Below, piece after piece: positions 8,135-12,958 of a DNA stretch of 12,958 bases. The notes beneath the pieces are model-generated. The model searched no databases and had not been told where the DNA came from. It was given only the letters and a program-made list of their open reading frames with translations. The position numbers and the translations under genes were made by a program. The DNA comes from Syntrophomonadaceae bacterium (GTDB lineage: Bacteria; Bacillota; Dethiobacteria; DTU022): NCBI GenBank assembly GCA_003564055.1, contig PWSG01000245.1:1-12958 (forward strand). Reading direction: 5' to 3'. Numbering within the stretch: position 1 is the stretch's first letter; the number at the start of each line of letters is the position of its first letter.

Positions 8135-8200
8135 TAAAGCAAATGGGACAAAGGTGGGACAAGGGGACAGGTCATTTGTCCCACTAACTTTGCTTATTAA
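8131..8200. repeat. long imperfect palindrome overlapping the cfa stop codon
   Basis: The left arm begins in the last cfa codon and includes its TAA (8131-8152). The right arm ends at 8200. The inner stem TGGGACAAA (8144-8152) pairs with TTTGTCCCA (8175-8183). An outer stem pairs TTAATAAAGCAAA (8131-8143) with TTTGCTTATTAA (8189-8200) across one bulged base, and a 5-nt bulge separates the two stems. No T-run follows, so it is not a typical intrinsic terminator; a 3'-end stabiliser or a REP-like mobile palindrome fits better. Confidence 0.6.
8155..8185 (+). repeat. REP-like GGGACAAGGGGACAGG element, copy 1
   Basis: This 31-bp unit matches a second copy at 8987-9017 in 28 of 31 positions, same orientation. 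Its ends TGGGACAA and TTGTCCCA are self-complementary. In this copy an extra TGGGACAAA lies just upstream (8144-8152), so two alternative hairpins are possible. Dispersed GGGACAGG/TTTGTCCC palindromes are, from memory, abundant in some Bacillota and deltaproteobacteria and are linked to REP-associated tyrosine transposases; no such transposase is in this window. Confidence 0.65.
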
Positions 8201-8249
8201 TAATTGTGCGGCCGATGAAGATCAGGGCCTTGCTCCACAGCCTGCTCAT
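8184..8249 (-). pseudogene. possible truncated mini-ORF (21 aa), unidentified
   Basis: A minus-strand ATG at 8247-8249, preceded by CGGAG three bases upstream, reads MSRLWSKALIFIGRTIINKQ and stops at 8184-8186, inside the right arm of the cfa palindrome. It begins 12 nt after the stop of the remnant at 8262-8411. The hydrophobic LIFIG stretch suggests the start of a membrane protein cut off by the repeat. The sequence is too short to prove coding, and the ribosome binding site is closer to the ATG than usual. Confidence 0.2.
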
Positions 8250-8261
8250 AAGCTCCGGTTT

Positions 8262-8411
8262 TTAGATAGACCCGTTTAGGTTAATTTTAATCACCGGATT
8301 GTCGAGCATAACAGAATTTAAGGTTTCTAGTATGTTATGGGCCCTATCGAGCTGCATTTTTTTGCGGTAAAGGTTGCCGGGAATAACTGTAGTGCGCGGA
8401 TAAAACTTACC
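8262..8411 (-). pseudogene. unidentified C-terminal gene remnant
   Basis: On the minus strand 49 sense codons run from a stop at 8412-8414 to TAA 8262-8264, reading GKFYPRTTVIPGNLYRKKMQ and then LDRAHNILETLNSVMLDNPV with a short tail ending NLNGSI. The composition looks protein-like, and the frame upstream is interrupted by stops, one of them after a plausible SEAT. The only ATG (8355-8357) has no ribosome binding site. I read it as the tail of a decayed gene now lying antisense to the leader of the lipoprotein gene. I do not recognise the family. Confidence 0.3.
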
Positions 8412-8470
8412 TTATGTGGCTTCAGAAATAAGTTTTTACACTGAAGAGCTCTCCGCCAGGAACAAAGCTA

Positions 8471-8479
8471 TGTTATAAT
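8471..8479 (+). promoter_or_regulatory. extended -10 promoter of the twin-motif lipoprotein gene
   Basis: TGTTATAAT gives a perfect TGN extension plus TATAAT (8474-8479), 50 nt before the ATG at 8529. No good -35 hexamer stands 16-18 nt upstream, which is tolerated in extended -10 promoters. Transcription would start near 8486, leaving a leader of about 43 nt with AAAGGAGG at 8515-8522. Confidence 0.6.
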
Positions 8480-8528
8480 TTAACAGAGCAAAAAGATTCT
8501 TAAAACCTGAAAAGAAAGGAGGAACTGC

Positions 8529-8984
8529 ATGCCCTGGATTAGGACCTTCTTAATCCTTTTAATGTCACTAAGCTTGCCTCTTAGCGGTTGCGGTTTTTTC
8601 GGCGAAAGAGGCAGAGAAAAGGAACCGGACCTGGAGAAAACTGAGGTACCGGAATGGCTTAAACTTTCCCACCGTGAAATAGATATATTTGACCTCGATT
8701 ATGAACCGCTTGAATTTGAAGAATCAGAATTCGCATCCGGAGAAAATGGTGAAATAACGGAGCAGGAGACTTCTTCAGGTGCCGGTAGAACCGGCCCAAT
8801 ACCAAACCCCACAGGCAGCCCCTACAAAGCGGGAACCCTTGAGGACATGATCTGGCAGCAGAAGCAGCAGGGCTTTCCGGGAGTTAGCGGATCCGGATCA
8901 AAGCCAGAAATCACAGGCAGTCCTTATAAACCCGGAACCCTTGCAGACATGATCTGGAGGCAGAAACAAAAAGATCTTCAGTAA
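8529..8984 (+). CDS. small lipoprotein with two copies of a TGSPYK-GTL-DMIW-QKQ motif
   Basis: The 151-residue protein starts with a lipoprotein signal peptide: Arg5, a hydrophobic stretch to residue 18, then lipobox LSGC with Cys21 as the lipidated residue. It should be exported and anchored to the outer face of the membrane. Residues 22-94 are highly acidic and low in complexity. The C-terminal third holds two copies of a 20-residue unit, TGSPYKAGTLEDMIWQQKQQ (95-114) and TGSPYKPGTLADMIWRQKQK (129-148), identical at 16 positions and separated by a Gly/Ser-rich 14-residue linker. The second copy ends three residues from the C-terminus. I do not recognise the motif; it could be a tandem peptide ligand for a wall or envelope partner. 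ATG 8529 has a near-perfect AAAGGAGG six bases upstream. The gene stands alone between two REP-like elements. Confidence 0.85.
   Translation: MPWIRTFLILLMSLSLPLSGCGFFGERGREKEPDLEKTEVPEWLKLSHREIDIFDLDYEPLEFEESEFASGENGEITEQETSSGAGRTGPIPNPTGSPYKAGTLEDMIWQQKQQGFPGVSGSGSKPEITGSPYKPGTLADMIWRQKQKDLQ
8811..8972 (+). repeat. intragenic tandem motif pair (8811-8870 and 8913-8972)
   Basis: These two 60-bp segments encode the duplicated 20-residue motif of the lipoprotein, with 42 bp between them. Synonymous differences (for example AGCCCCTAC against AGTCCTTAT) show that the duplication is not recent, while 16 of 20 amino acids stayed the same. This implies selection on the peptide. Confidence 0.8.
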
Positions 8985-8986
8985 AA

Positions 8987-9017
8987 TGGGACACGGGGAC
9001 AGGTTCTTTGTCCCACT
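8987..9017 (+). repeat. REP-like GGGACACGGGGACAGG element, copy 2
   Basis: This is the second copy of the 31-bp unit, starting 3 nt after the TAA of the lipoprotein gene. TGGGACA (8987-8993) pairs with TGTCCCA (9009-9015) around a GGGGACAGG-containing loop. It differs from copy 1 at three positions only. Like copy 1 it directly follows a stop codon, so it becomes part of the transcript's 3' end. Confidence 0.65.
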
Positions 9018-9189
9018 TTCACCTGCAGTTCCTTATTTTAGTTGTTGTTAATCCAGTTATTCCAGCTGATCAAAAGGCATTTTATATTTAAAGTGTATCA
9101 CGGCATGCATCTCAGGCAGCTGAAGCGCACTCCATTTTGCAGGGCATCATGCAGCCATAGAACATAACCAACCTGGGAGGGTGTCAACT
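9018..9189. other. non-coding stretch ahead of the sirtuin stub
   Basis: I see no supported gene here. An AT-rich part (9052-9093) precedes the leader of the sirtuin stub. A 29-codon minus-strand frame (9057-9146) and a plus-strand frame of similar size are open but have no start signals, so neither is called. No clear sigma-A promoter is seen. Confidence 0.4.
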
Positions 9190-9282
9190 ATGAGCGAAGA
9201 GAAAATAAAAGGTCTAAGCCGTCTGATCAAGCAGAGCCGGAATATAGTTGTATTCACCGGGGCCAGGCGGGGGACATTATGA
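9190..9282 (+). pseudogene. 5' stub of a sirtuin (NAD-dependent protein deacylase) gene
   Basis: ATG 9190 has a good ribosome binding site (GGGAGG at 9175-9180) and opens a 30-codon frame ending at TGA 9280-9282. The first 25 residues, MSEEKIKGLSRLIKQSRNIV followed by VFTGA, are the standard N-terminus of bacterial Sir2/CobB proteins. There a helix leads into the Rossmann GAGxS motif, normally continuing as GAGISTESGIPDFR. Here the text departs after FTGA into RRGTL and stops, so more than 200 expected residues are missing. The departure is at about 9265, only some 30 nt before the end of the convergent SH3b gene, so a deletion or rearrangement endpoint lies there. Without the NAD-binding core and the zinc domain the product cannot be active, although the stub may still be translated. 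Confidence 0.72.
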
Positions 9283-9295
9283 GCCGGGCAATAAT

Positions 9296-10264
9296 TTATT
9301 CATTATCGTCAGGGTAGATTTCAACAAAGTCGCCGTGCACCCAGCCTTCCATACCACCTGGGGTAACAACTTCCAGCCAGACCCCTTCAGTACCGGTTAC
9401 GTCCAGGATGGTACCCGAGCTGAGGATATCAATAATCAGGTAAGTTATTTCCGGGCCATTTCTTAAGTTAAGATTGTCGGGTCCGGTACTGACAATAACC
9501 TTATCCCCCGCTTGAGGAGTTGTTGGTGTTTCAATTGGCTCCATGGGGTGTTCCAAAATTGCTGCAACCCGGTTTAAATCATCGGGATAAACTAACTGTT
9601 CCGTGATACTGCCGGTTTCAATATCTTCAATTAATATGGATACTTCCCGGACAGGGTCTGCAGCAGCTTTAACATATTGGTAATATACAGCCAGTGTGAA
9701 TAGCTCTGAAGCTTTATAGATGGCCCGGTCGTTATCATCCTGTTCCAGGTTTATCAAAAGGTAAAAATTATTATAGGCACCATCATAACTTATGTCTATG
9801 AAATATGGGTGTTGACCTTCGTCGCTCATAGCGGTGATTTTATCTTCAAGGTTGTTTTCAGCTTCCTCGAGCATTCTTTTTCTTGCTTCGTCAGTCATTG
9901 TAAAAATCAGGGCGCCGTCGTCTCCACGTGAAATTTCATCTACGCCCTGCACTTCAACAGCCCGGGAAATAAATTCTTCAATGTCCTTATCAATAAAAAG
10001 TGCTTCCGGCACTGCTAGTTGAACTTTTTCTTCTTTCGGAGCAAACCTTTCACTTAACCACTCGGACAGCCCGATCCGGCTGCTGTCACCAAAAATAAAA
10101 AATATACCGGCACCCACGACCACTATTAATAAAAGGGCAATGGGAATAACCCATTTTTTTCTATTTCCTGTTTCTTTAGAGTTTTTATGTTTTCTTGGCT
10201 GGTAAGGGGTTTTATTTTCATCTCCAGCAGTATATTTAGAACGGTGTTGATTAAAATCTTCCAC
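9296..10264 (-). CDS. membrane-anchored protein with C-terminal SH3b domain
   Basis: From the GTG at 10262-10264 the protein has 322 residues. It has a basic cytoplasmic N-terminus (about 1-37), one membrane helix (about 38-59, beginning KKWVIPIALLLIVVVGAG), an outside region of about 190 residues rich in acidic residues that I do not recognise, and a C-terminal bacterial SH3 domain (about 254-322) with the typical NLNLRNGP, VWLEV and EGWVHGDFVEI elements. SH3b domains usually bind cell-wall peptides or glycan, so a wall-facing role is inferred. A longer reading from ATG 10288 adds 8 residues but has no ribosome binding site. GAGGTGATT just before the GTG matches the anti-16S sequence at 8 of 9 bases with good spacing. 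The gene lies 75-100 nt downstream of the methyltransferase and may be co-transcribed with it. Confidence 0.8.
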   Translation of the reverse strand: MEDFNQHRSKYTAGDENKTPYQPRKHKNSKETGNRKKWVIPIALLLIVVVGAGIFFIFGDSSRIGLSEWLSERFAPKEEKVQLAVPEALFIDKDIEEFISRAVEVQGVDEISRGDDGALIFTMTDEARKRMLEEAENNLEDKITAMSDEGQHPYFIDISYDGAYNNFYLLINLEQDDNDRAIYKASELFTLAVYYQYVKAAADPVREVSILIEDIETGSITEQLVYPDDLNRVAAILEHPMEPIETPTTPQAGDKVIVSTGPDNLNLRNGPEITYLIIDILSSGTILDVTGTEGVWLEVVTPGGMEGWVHGDFVEIYPDDNE

Positions 10265-10267
10265 TTT

Positions 10268-10276
10268 AATCACCTC
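10268..10276 (-). promoter_or_regulatory. ribosome binding site deciding the SH3b gene start
   Basis: Read on the minus strand, GAGGTGATT ends 3 nt before GTG 10264-10262, with the GAGG core 8 nt away. It matches GAGGTGATC, the complement of the 16S 3' end, at 8 of 9 bases. It lies inside the longer ORF, which argues for the internal GTG over the ATG at 10288. Confidence 0.55.
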
Positions 10277-10363
10277 ACCCTGTGGCATGGCATAGAAAAA
10301 GATAACCTTGATATTATTCTTTTAAACTTATTCGTGATGGTTTTAAAAAGCCCTTGGTATTTT

Positions 10364-11011
10364 TCAAATTTTATCGGTTTTTTGGGAAGAAGCAAAACAG
10401 CGCAGCCAGTTCTTTGCTTCTACCAGGTCGATGGAGATATCCTTGAAGCCGGCTTTCTTTAGCAGCTCCTCTATCTGTTCGGGGGAATATATAGTCATTC
10501 TTTCAGTAGCCATGCATTCTTCATTTCTTTCCCGAAAATTTTCGCTTAAATACATTTCATTAATAATCAGGAAGCCACCGTTTGGTTTTAAAACCCTGCG
10601 GACCTCTTTTAAACTTTCCAGTATCTCGGGCCAGAAGTAGATTGTTTCTACCGCCGTTACCAGGTTGAAATAGTTATCCTGGAAAGGCAATTTTTCGACA
10701 CCGGTAAGAATTACTTCTACCCGCCCGGCTTCTACCAGGGTTTGGTTGAATTCTTTCGACCACTCAACGCAATCAGGGGAGTGGTCAATGCCGAAAACCC
10801 TGCCCCCGGGGGCTTTTTCAGCCAGGGTGGCAATTGTCCTGCCCCCACCGCAGCCGATATCAAGGATAATATCGCTTTCAGATATCCGGACCTTCTCCAG
10901 ACCCCAGCTGGTCAAAGGAAAGTGACACTCATTCATTTTTACGACCAGTTCTTTTCCCTCTTTGTCGGTAGGTTTCCCACACTGCTTTAGCTGATTGTCA
11001 AGTTTGCTCAT
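10364..11011 (-). CDS. class I SAM-dependent methyltransferase (UbiE/methyltransferase-11 type)
   Basis: This soluble protein of about 215 residues has a Rossmann methyltransferase fold. Motif I is ILDIGCGGGRT (about 49-59). The acidic ribose contact follows in VFGIDHS (Asp76). The post-II region is VEKLPFQDNYFNLVTAVETI, and a VRRVLKPNGGFLII strand forms motif III. The C-terminal part has the usual helix YSPEQIEELLKKAGF. The methyl acceptor cannot be read from sequence; small-molecule or quinone-like substrates are typical for the group. ATG 11009-11011 is preferred because GGGAG lies 10 nt upstream; a GTG at 11015-11017 would add two residues but is only 4 nt from that site. It is divergent from the GerMN lipoprotein and precedes the SH3b gene on the same strand. 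Confidence 0.85.
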   Translation of the reverse strand: MSKLDNQLKQCGKPTDKEGKELVVKMNECHFPLTSWGLEKVRISESDIILDIGCGGGRTIATLAEKAPGGRVFGIDHSPDCVEWSKEFNQTLVEAGRVEVILTGVEKLPFQDNYFNLVTAVETIYFWPEILESLKEVRRVLKPNGGFLIINEMYLSENFRERNEECMATERMTIYSPEQIEELLKKAGFKDISIDLVEAKNWLRCFASSQKTDKI

Positions 11012-11211
11012 TTGCACATTGCTCCCTACTGTAAATTATTTTTATAGTATACAGTACCTTAAGTTAATTTGCATCCGGCACGAAAAGAAGGGTACTGCAA
11101 AAAAGGCGTAAAGTTCAGCACCTTTTATTAAAGACACGGAGATATTGCACTTATCTTTCTGTAACCCTATCTTTTTTCTCGTCCACATAAGAACTGCGAC
11201 ATTGGCATTTG

Positions 11212-11237
11212 AAGTGAACCAGTGCCCGGTTCAACTT
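11212..11237. promoter_or_regulatory. inverted repeat in the divergent intergenic region
   Basis: AAGTGAACC (11212-11220) and GGTTCAACTT (11228-11237) pair around a 7-nt centre with one bulged base. The dyad stands directly upstream of, and partly over, the promoter-like segment for the 11284 gene. It would suit an operator but no regulator is apparent. The remaining part of 11018-11283 is AT-rich with no supported gene. Confidence 0.3.
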
Positions 11238-11260
11238 GTCAAATTATTAGAAGATATAAT
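11230..11260 (+). promoter_or_regulatory. candidate promoter of the GerMN lipoprotein gene
   Basis: A perfect TATAAT stands at 11255-11260. Upstream, TTGTCA (11236-11241) is 13 nt away, too close, and TTCAAC (11230-11235) is 19 nt away, slightly far. The leader would be very short (about 17 nt) but would contain the AAGGGGG ribosome binding site at 11269-11275. The -10 is good and the -35 uncertain. Confidence 0.35.
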
Positions 11261-11283
11261 ATGGTTAGAAGGGGGAAATAGTA

Positions 11284-12684
11284 ATGAGAAGAATGAAAAT
11301 CCCGATTATGATGCTCTGTATTGCCACATTGTTGTTTGCGGCAGGTTGTGCCGAAGAGGAGCATGTGGTTAGCCTGGAGGCCAGCCCTGAAGAAGGTGGG
11401 GCTGTCAGGGGAGCGGGCTCTTACGAGTCTCGGTCTGAAGTAACTGTTGAAGCAGAACCATACGACGGTTTTGTTTTTAAAGGCTGGCAAGAAGAGGAAG
11501 AGTTCGTCAGCACCGAGGAGAGTTACCGTTTTGTAATTGAGGAGGATATGAGCCTGGTGGCGATTTTTGAGGAAGAAACCGCTTATCGCGAAGTGGCTAT
11601 TTATTTTGGCTGCATGGAAGCAATTCATACCGGGGAACCGGGAGAGTACGGTTATGTATGTCCCAAAATGGTTGAATTAAAGGAGTACAAGGAATCCGAA
11701 ACCCAGTTACAGGCGATCATGGAGGAACTTTTTAAAGGACCCGATCCGGAAGATGACCAGTTTTCACCGGTTGTCTACGATGCAGTGGAAATTCTTGATC
11801 TCAGTATAGAACGCGAAGAAGGTATTGCTGAAATAAACCTTTCTGAAGAAATGTTTGGGGAGAACTGGCCTGGCGGTTCTTTAGCCGGCAGTGTTTTTAT
11901 CGAGTCGGTAATCTGGACGGCGACTCAGCTTCCGGAAGTTGATCGGGTAAGGGTAATGGTTGAAGGAGACTACTGGAATGACGGGCACTTTATCTGGGAT
12001 GAGCCGAAATCTCCCGAAAAGGAAGCAGCAGTCCTGCCTGCAGAAATTGAAGAATGGGTCGAATATTCCAGGGATCTCTGGCTGGCCCAGGCCAGGGAGT
12101 ACGAAGGTTCACTTTACCTCCTGGTTACCTACGGGGAGCAGCCGACCGGCGGCTACCGGGTTGAAATTACAGATGTAGTAGAAGGAGAAGATGAGCTCAG
12201 AGTTTACGTAGAATTTACCGAACCGGGAGAAGATGATATTGTAACCCAGGCAATCACCTACCCTTATGACATAATAATAGTCGAGCCGACGGATCTGCCG
12301 GTTACATTTGTTGCAGAAGGAGATGTAGACTTTGTTCCCGCGCTGGAAAACCTCGACTGGCTGCCACAGATTGCTGCCGGCAGTGAAGATATAAGGGTTT
12401 TCTCTCCTGCCCCGGGAGACACTGTTTCCAGGAAGTTTGCGGTAGAAGGAATTGAACTGGTTTTTGAAGGCACTGTCCAATACAAGCTGACAGATCATGC
12501 GGGTAAAGAACTTAAAAGCGGTATTGCTACGGGCCATGGTTTTAACTGGGGATATTTTAAAATTGATCTGACGATCCCTGATGAAGTTGAAAGCGGCGAG
12601 GAGGTAGTTTTCGAGTTGTATTCGGAATCTCCGGTGGATGGAAGCATAGAAAATAAAGTTAAACTCGAGCTGGTCCTTGAATAA
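11284..12684 (+). CDS. multidomain lipoprotein: InlB-type repeat, GerMN, PrcB-type and Gmad2 domains
   Basis: This is a 466-residue exported lipoprotein: basic start MRRMK, hydrophobic stretch, then lipobox AAGC with Cys22. Domains in order are as follows. A divergent InlB B-type beta repeat lies at about 28-97 (SLEASPEEGGAV, FKGWQEEEEF, LVAIFEEE). A GerMN-like domain lies at about 102-240, with VAIYFGC, EELFKGP, an AEINLSEEM strand and the final VRVMVEGDYW. A PrcB-type domain lies at about 275-345 (SLYLLVTYGEQPTGGYRVEI). A C-terminal Gmad2 Ig-like domain lies at about 369-465 (RVFSPAPGDTVSRKFAVEGI to the last strand). GerMN and Gmad2 are known together in spore-germination or sporulation-related envelope proteins, so an outer-surface assembly or binding role is inferred; no catalytic residues are seen. 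The protein is very acidic. ATG 11284 follows AAGGGGG. It is monocistronic, ending at a strong terminator. Confidence 0.85.
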   Translation: MRRMKIPIMMLCIATLLFAAGCAEEEHVVSLEASPEEGGAVRGAGSYESRSEVTVEAEPYDGFVFKGWQEEEEFVSTEESYRFVIEEDMSLVAIFEEETAYREVAIYFGCMEAIHTGEPGEYGYVCPKMVELKEYKESETQLQAIMEELFKGPDPEDDQFSPVVYDAVEILDLSIEREEGIAEINLSEEMFGENWPGGSLAGSVFIESVIWTATQLPEVDRVRVMVEGDYWNDGHFIWDEPKSPEKEAAVLPAEIEEWVEYSRDLWLAQAREYEGSLYLLVTYGEQPTGGYRVEITDVVEGEDELRVYVEFTEPGEDDIVTQAITYPYDIIIVEPTDLPVTFVAEGDVDFVPALENLDWLPQIAAGSEDIRVFSPAPGDTVSRKFAVEGIELVFEGTVQYKLTDHAGKELKSGIATGHGFNWGYFKIDLTIPDEVESGEEVVFELYSESPVDGSIENKVKLELVLE

Positions 12685-12694
12685 TTCTCATGGC

Positions 12695-12752
12695 AAAAAG
12701 GCAAGGGGGAAGGCAGGGGGATGTTTCTGCTGTCTTTCCCCCTTGTCTTTTT
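12695..12752 (+). terminator. strong intrinsic terminator after the GerMN lipoprotein gene
   Basis: The left arm 12695-12716 and right arm 12730-12752 form a stem of about 22 pairs (core AAGGGGGAA with TTTCCCCCTT) with G-U pairs and one bulge around a 13-nt loop. The arm ends in TTTTT at 12748-12752. The left arm starts with AAAAA, so the structure could also end transcription from the opposite side. It begins 11 nt after the stop codon. Confidence 0.88.
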
Positions 12753-12878
12753 ATTCGCGAAAAAAATAATATAGTCTTTGGGGGAAAGGGATAGCAGGTA
12801 GTTCAGGTAAAATGTAGAATTAATGTAATAATTTCAGTTTAAACTTTTAAGCGCTTGGAACAGTTAGGAGTTGAGCCA

Positions 12879-12958
12879 ATGGACAGGTTTAATTTATTTC
12901 CCTTTCCAAACGACAGTACAGAAGATTCAGATCTCCTGCTTGTTCAAACGCTGCATCG
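12879..12958 (+). CDS. 5' end of a gene, possibly an ECF-type sigma factor
   Basis: ATG 12879 is preceded by TAGGAG at 12865-12870 with 8-nt spacing and opens a frame that runs off the window after 26 full codons. It reads MDRFNLFPFPNDSTEDSDLL followed by LVQTLH. The pattern of an acidic leader, then DLLLVQ and a basic residue, resembles the first helix of region 2 of ECF sigma factors, which normally continues with a GDxxAF motif just beyond the window. This is suggestive only. The 12753-12878 gap after the terminator has no clear sigma-A promoter, though AT-rich -10-like words occur near 12815-12831. Confidence 0.5.
   Translation, partial: MDRFNLFPFPNDSTEDSDLLLVQTLH

Noticed and set aside
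8131..8200. Intrinsic terminator of cfa
   Set aside because: The palindrome is strong but no T-run follows either stem, so it is described as a repeat or palindrome instead.
8058..8279. 73-codon plus-strand ORF across the end of cfa and the repeat
   Set aside because: It runs out of frame through cfa and the REP-like element and has no ribosome binding site; its length comes from the shadow of cfa.
9057..9146. 29-codon minus-strand open frame ending in MPFDQLE
   Set aside because: It looks mildly protein-like, but has no start or ribosome binding site, and other frames in the same stretch are equally open.
9248..9466. 72-codon plus-strand ORF over the sirtuin stub and the SH3b gene end
   Set aside because: It uses a different frame from the sirtuin start and is antisense to the SH3b domain; no start signal.
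10265..10288. ATG 10288 as start of the SH3b gene
   Set aside because: No ribosome binding site precedes it, while a near-perfect one lies inside this segment in front of the GTG at 10264.
1..12958. CRISPR array, tRNA, rRNA, or complete insertion sequence
   Set aside because: No regularly spaced repeats, cloverleaf-like sequences, rRNA core motifs or transposase genes were seen on either strand.

Overview
The window looks like a piece of a chromosome from an anaerobic, probably spore-forming Bacillota (Clostridia-like). This rests on strong AAAGGAGG-type ribosome binding sites, a DUF815 AAA+ ATPase, a YhaO/YhaN-type SbcD/SbcC pair, a GerMN/Gmad2 lipoprotein and moderate GC. The assignment is an inference; there is no rRNA or tRNA to confirm it.

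Layout. Bases 2-310 hold the 3' end of a hotdog acyl-CoA thioesterase. A DUF815 AAA+ ATPase (386-1825) follows. Next come two translationally coupled genes with an ATGA overlap: an SbcD-like metallophosphoesterase (1974-3092) and an SMC/Rad50-like ATPase without a zinc hook (3089-5527). A class V alanine/serine-glyoxylate-type aminotransferase (5596-6771) and a cyclopropane-fatty-acid synthase (6938-8134) complete the plus-strand housekeeping block. The synthase has a Glu-to-Lys and a His-to-Tyr change in its most conserved active-site motif.

From 8131 to 9295 the region is accessory in character. Two 31-bp repeat copies (28 of 31 bases identical) sit just past the stop codons of cfa and of a small lipoprotein gene, so they bracket that gene. 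The lipoprotein (8529-8984) carries two copies of an unrecognised 20-residue motif. The same stretch holds gene debris: an unidentified minus-strand C-terminal remnant, a possible minus-strand mini-ORF, and a clear 5' stub of a sirtuin gene that keeps its ribosome binding site but breaks off inside the NAD-binding motif.

Bases 9296-11011 carry two minus-strand genes: a class I SAM-dependent methyltransferase and, downstream of it, a membrane-anchored SH3b protein whose real start is probably an internal GTG. Divergent from these is a large lipoprotein (11284-12684) joining an InlB-type repeat, GerMN, PrcB-type and Gmad2 domains, closed by a strong intrinsic terminator. The window ends in the first 26 codons of a gene that may encode an ECF sigma factor.

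Functionally, the coupled nuclease/ATPase pair is a DNA-end-processing module. Cfa and the thioesterase concern lipids or acyl-CoA. The 3' half is dominated by cell-envelope proteins (two lipoproteins and one SH3b membrane protein). I see no CRISPR array, prophage or complete transposon. The best candidates for new biology are the twin-motif lipoprotein, the altered Cfa active site and the four-domain GerMN fusion.
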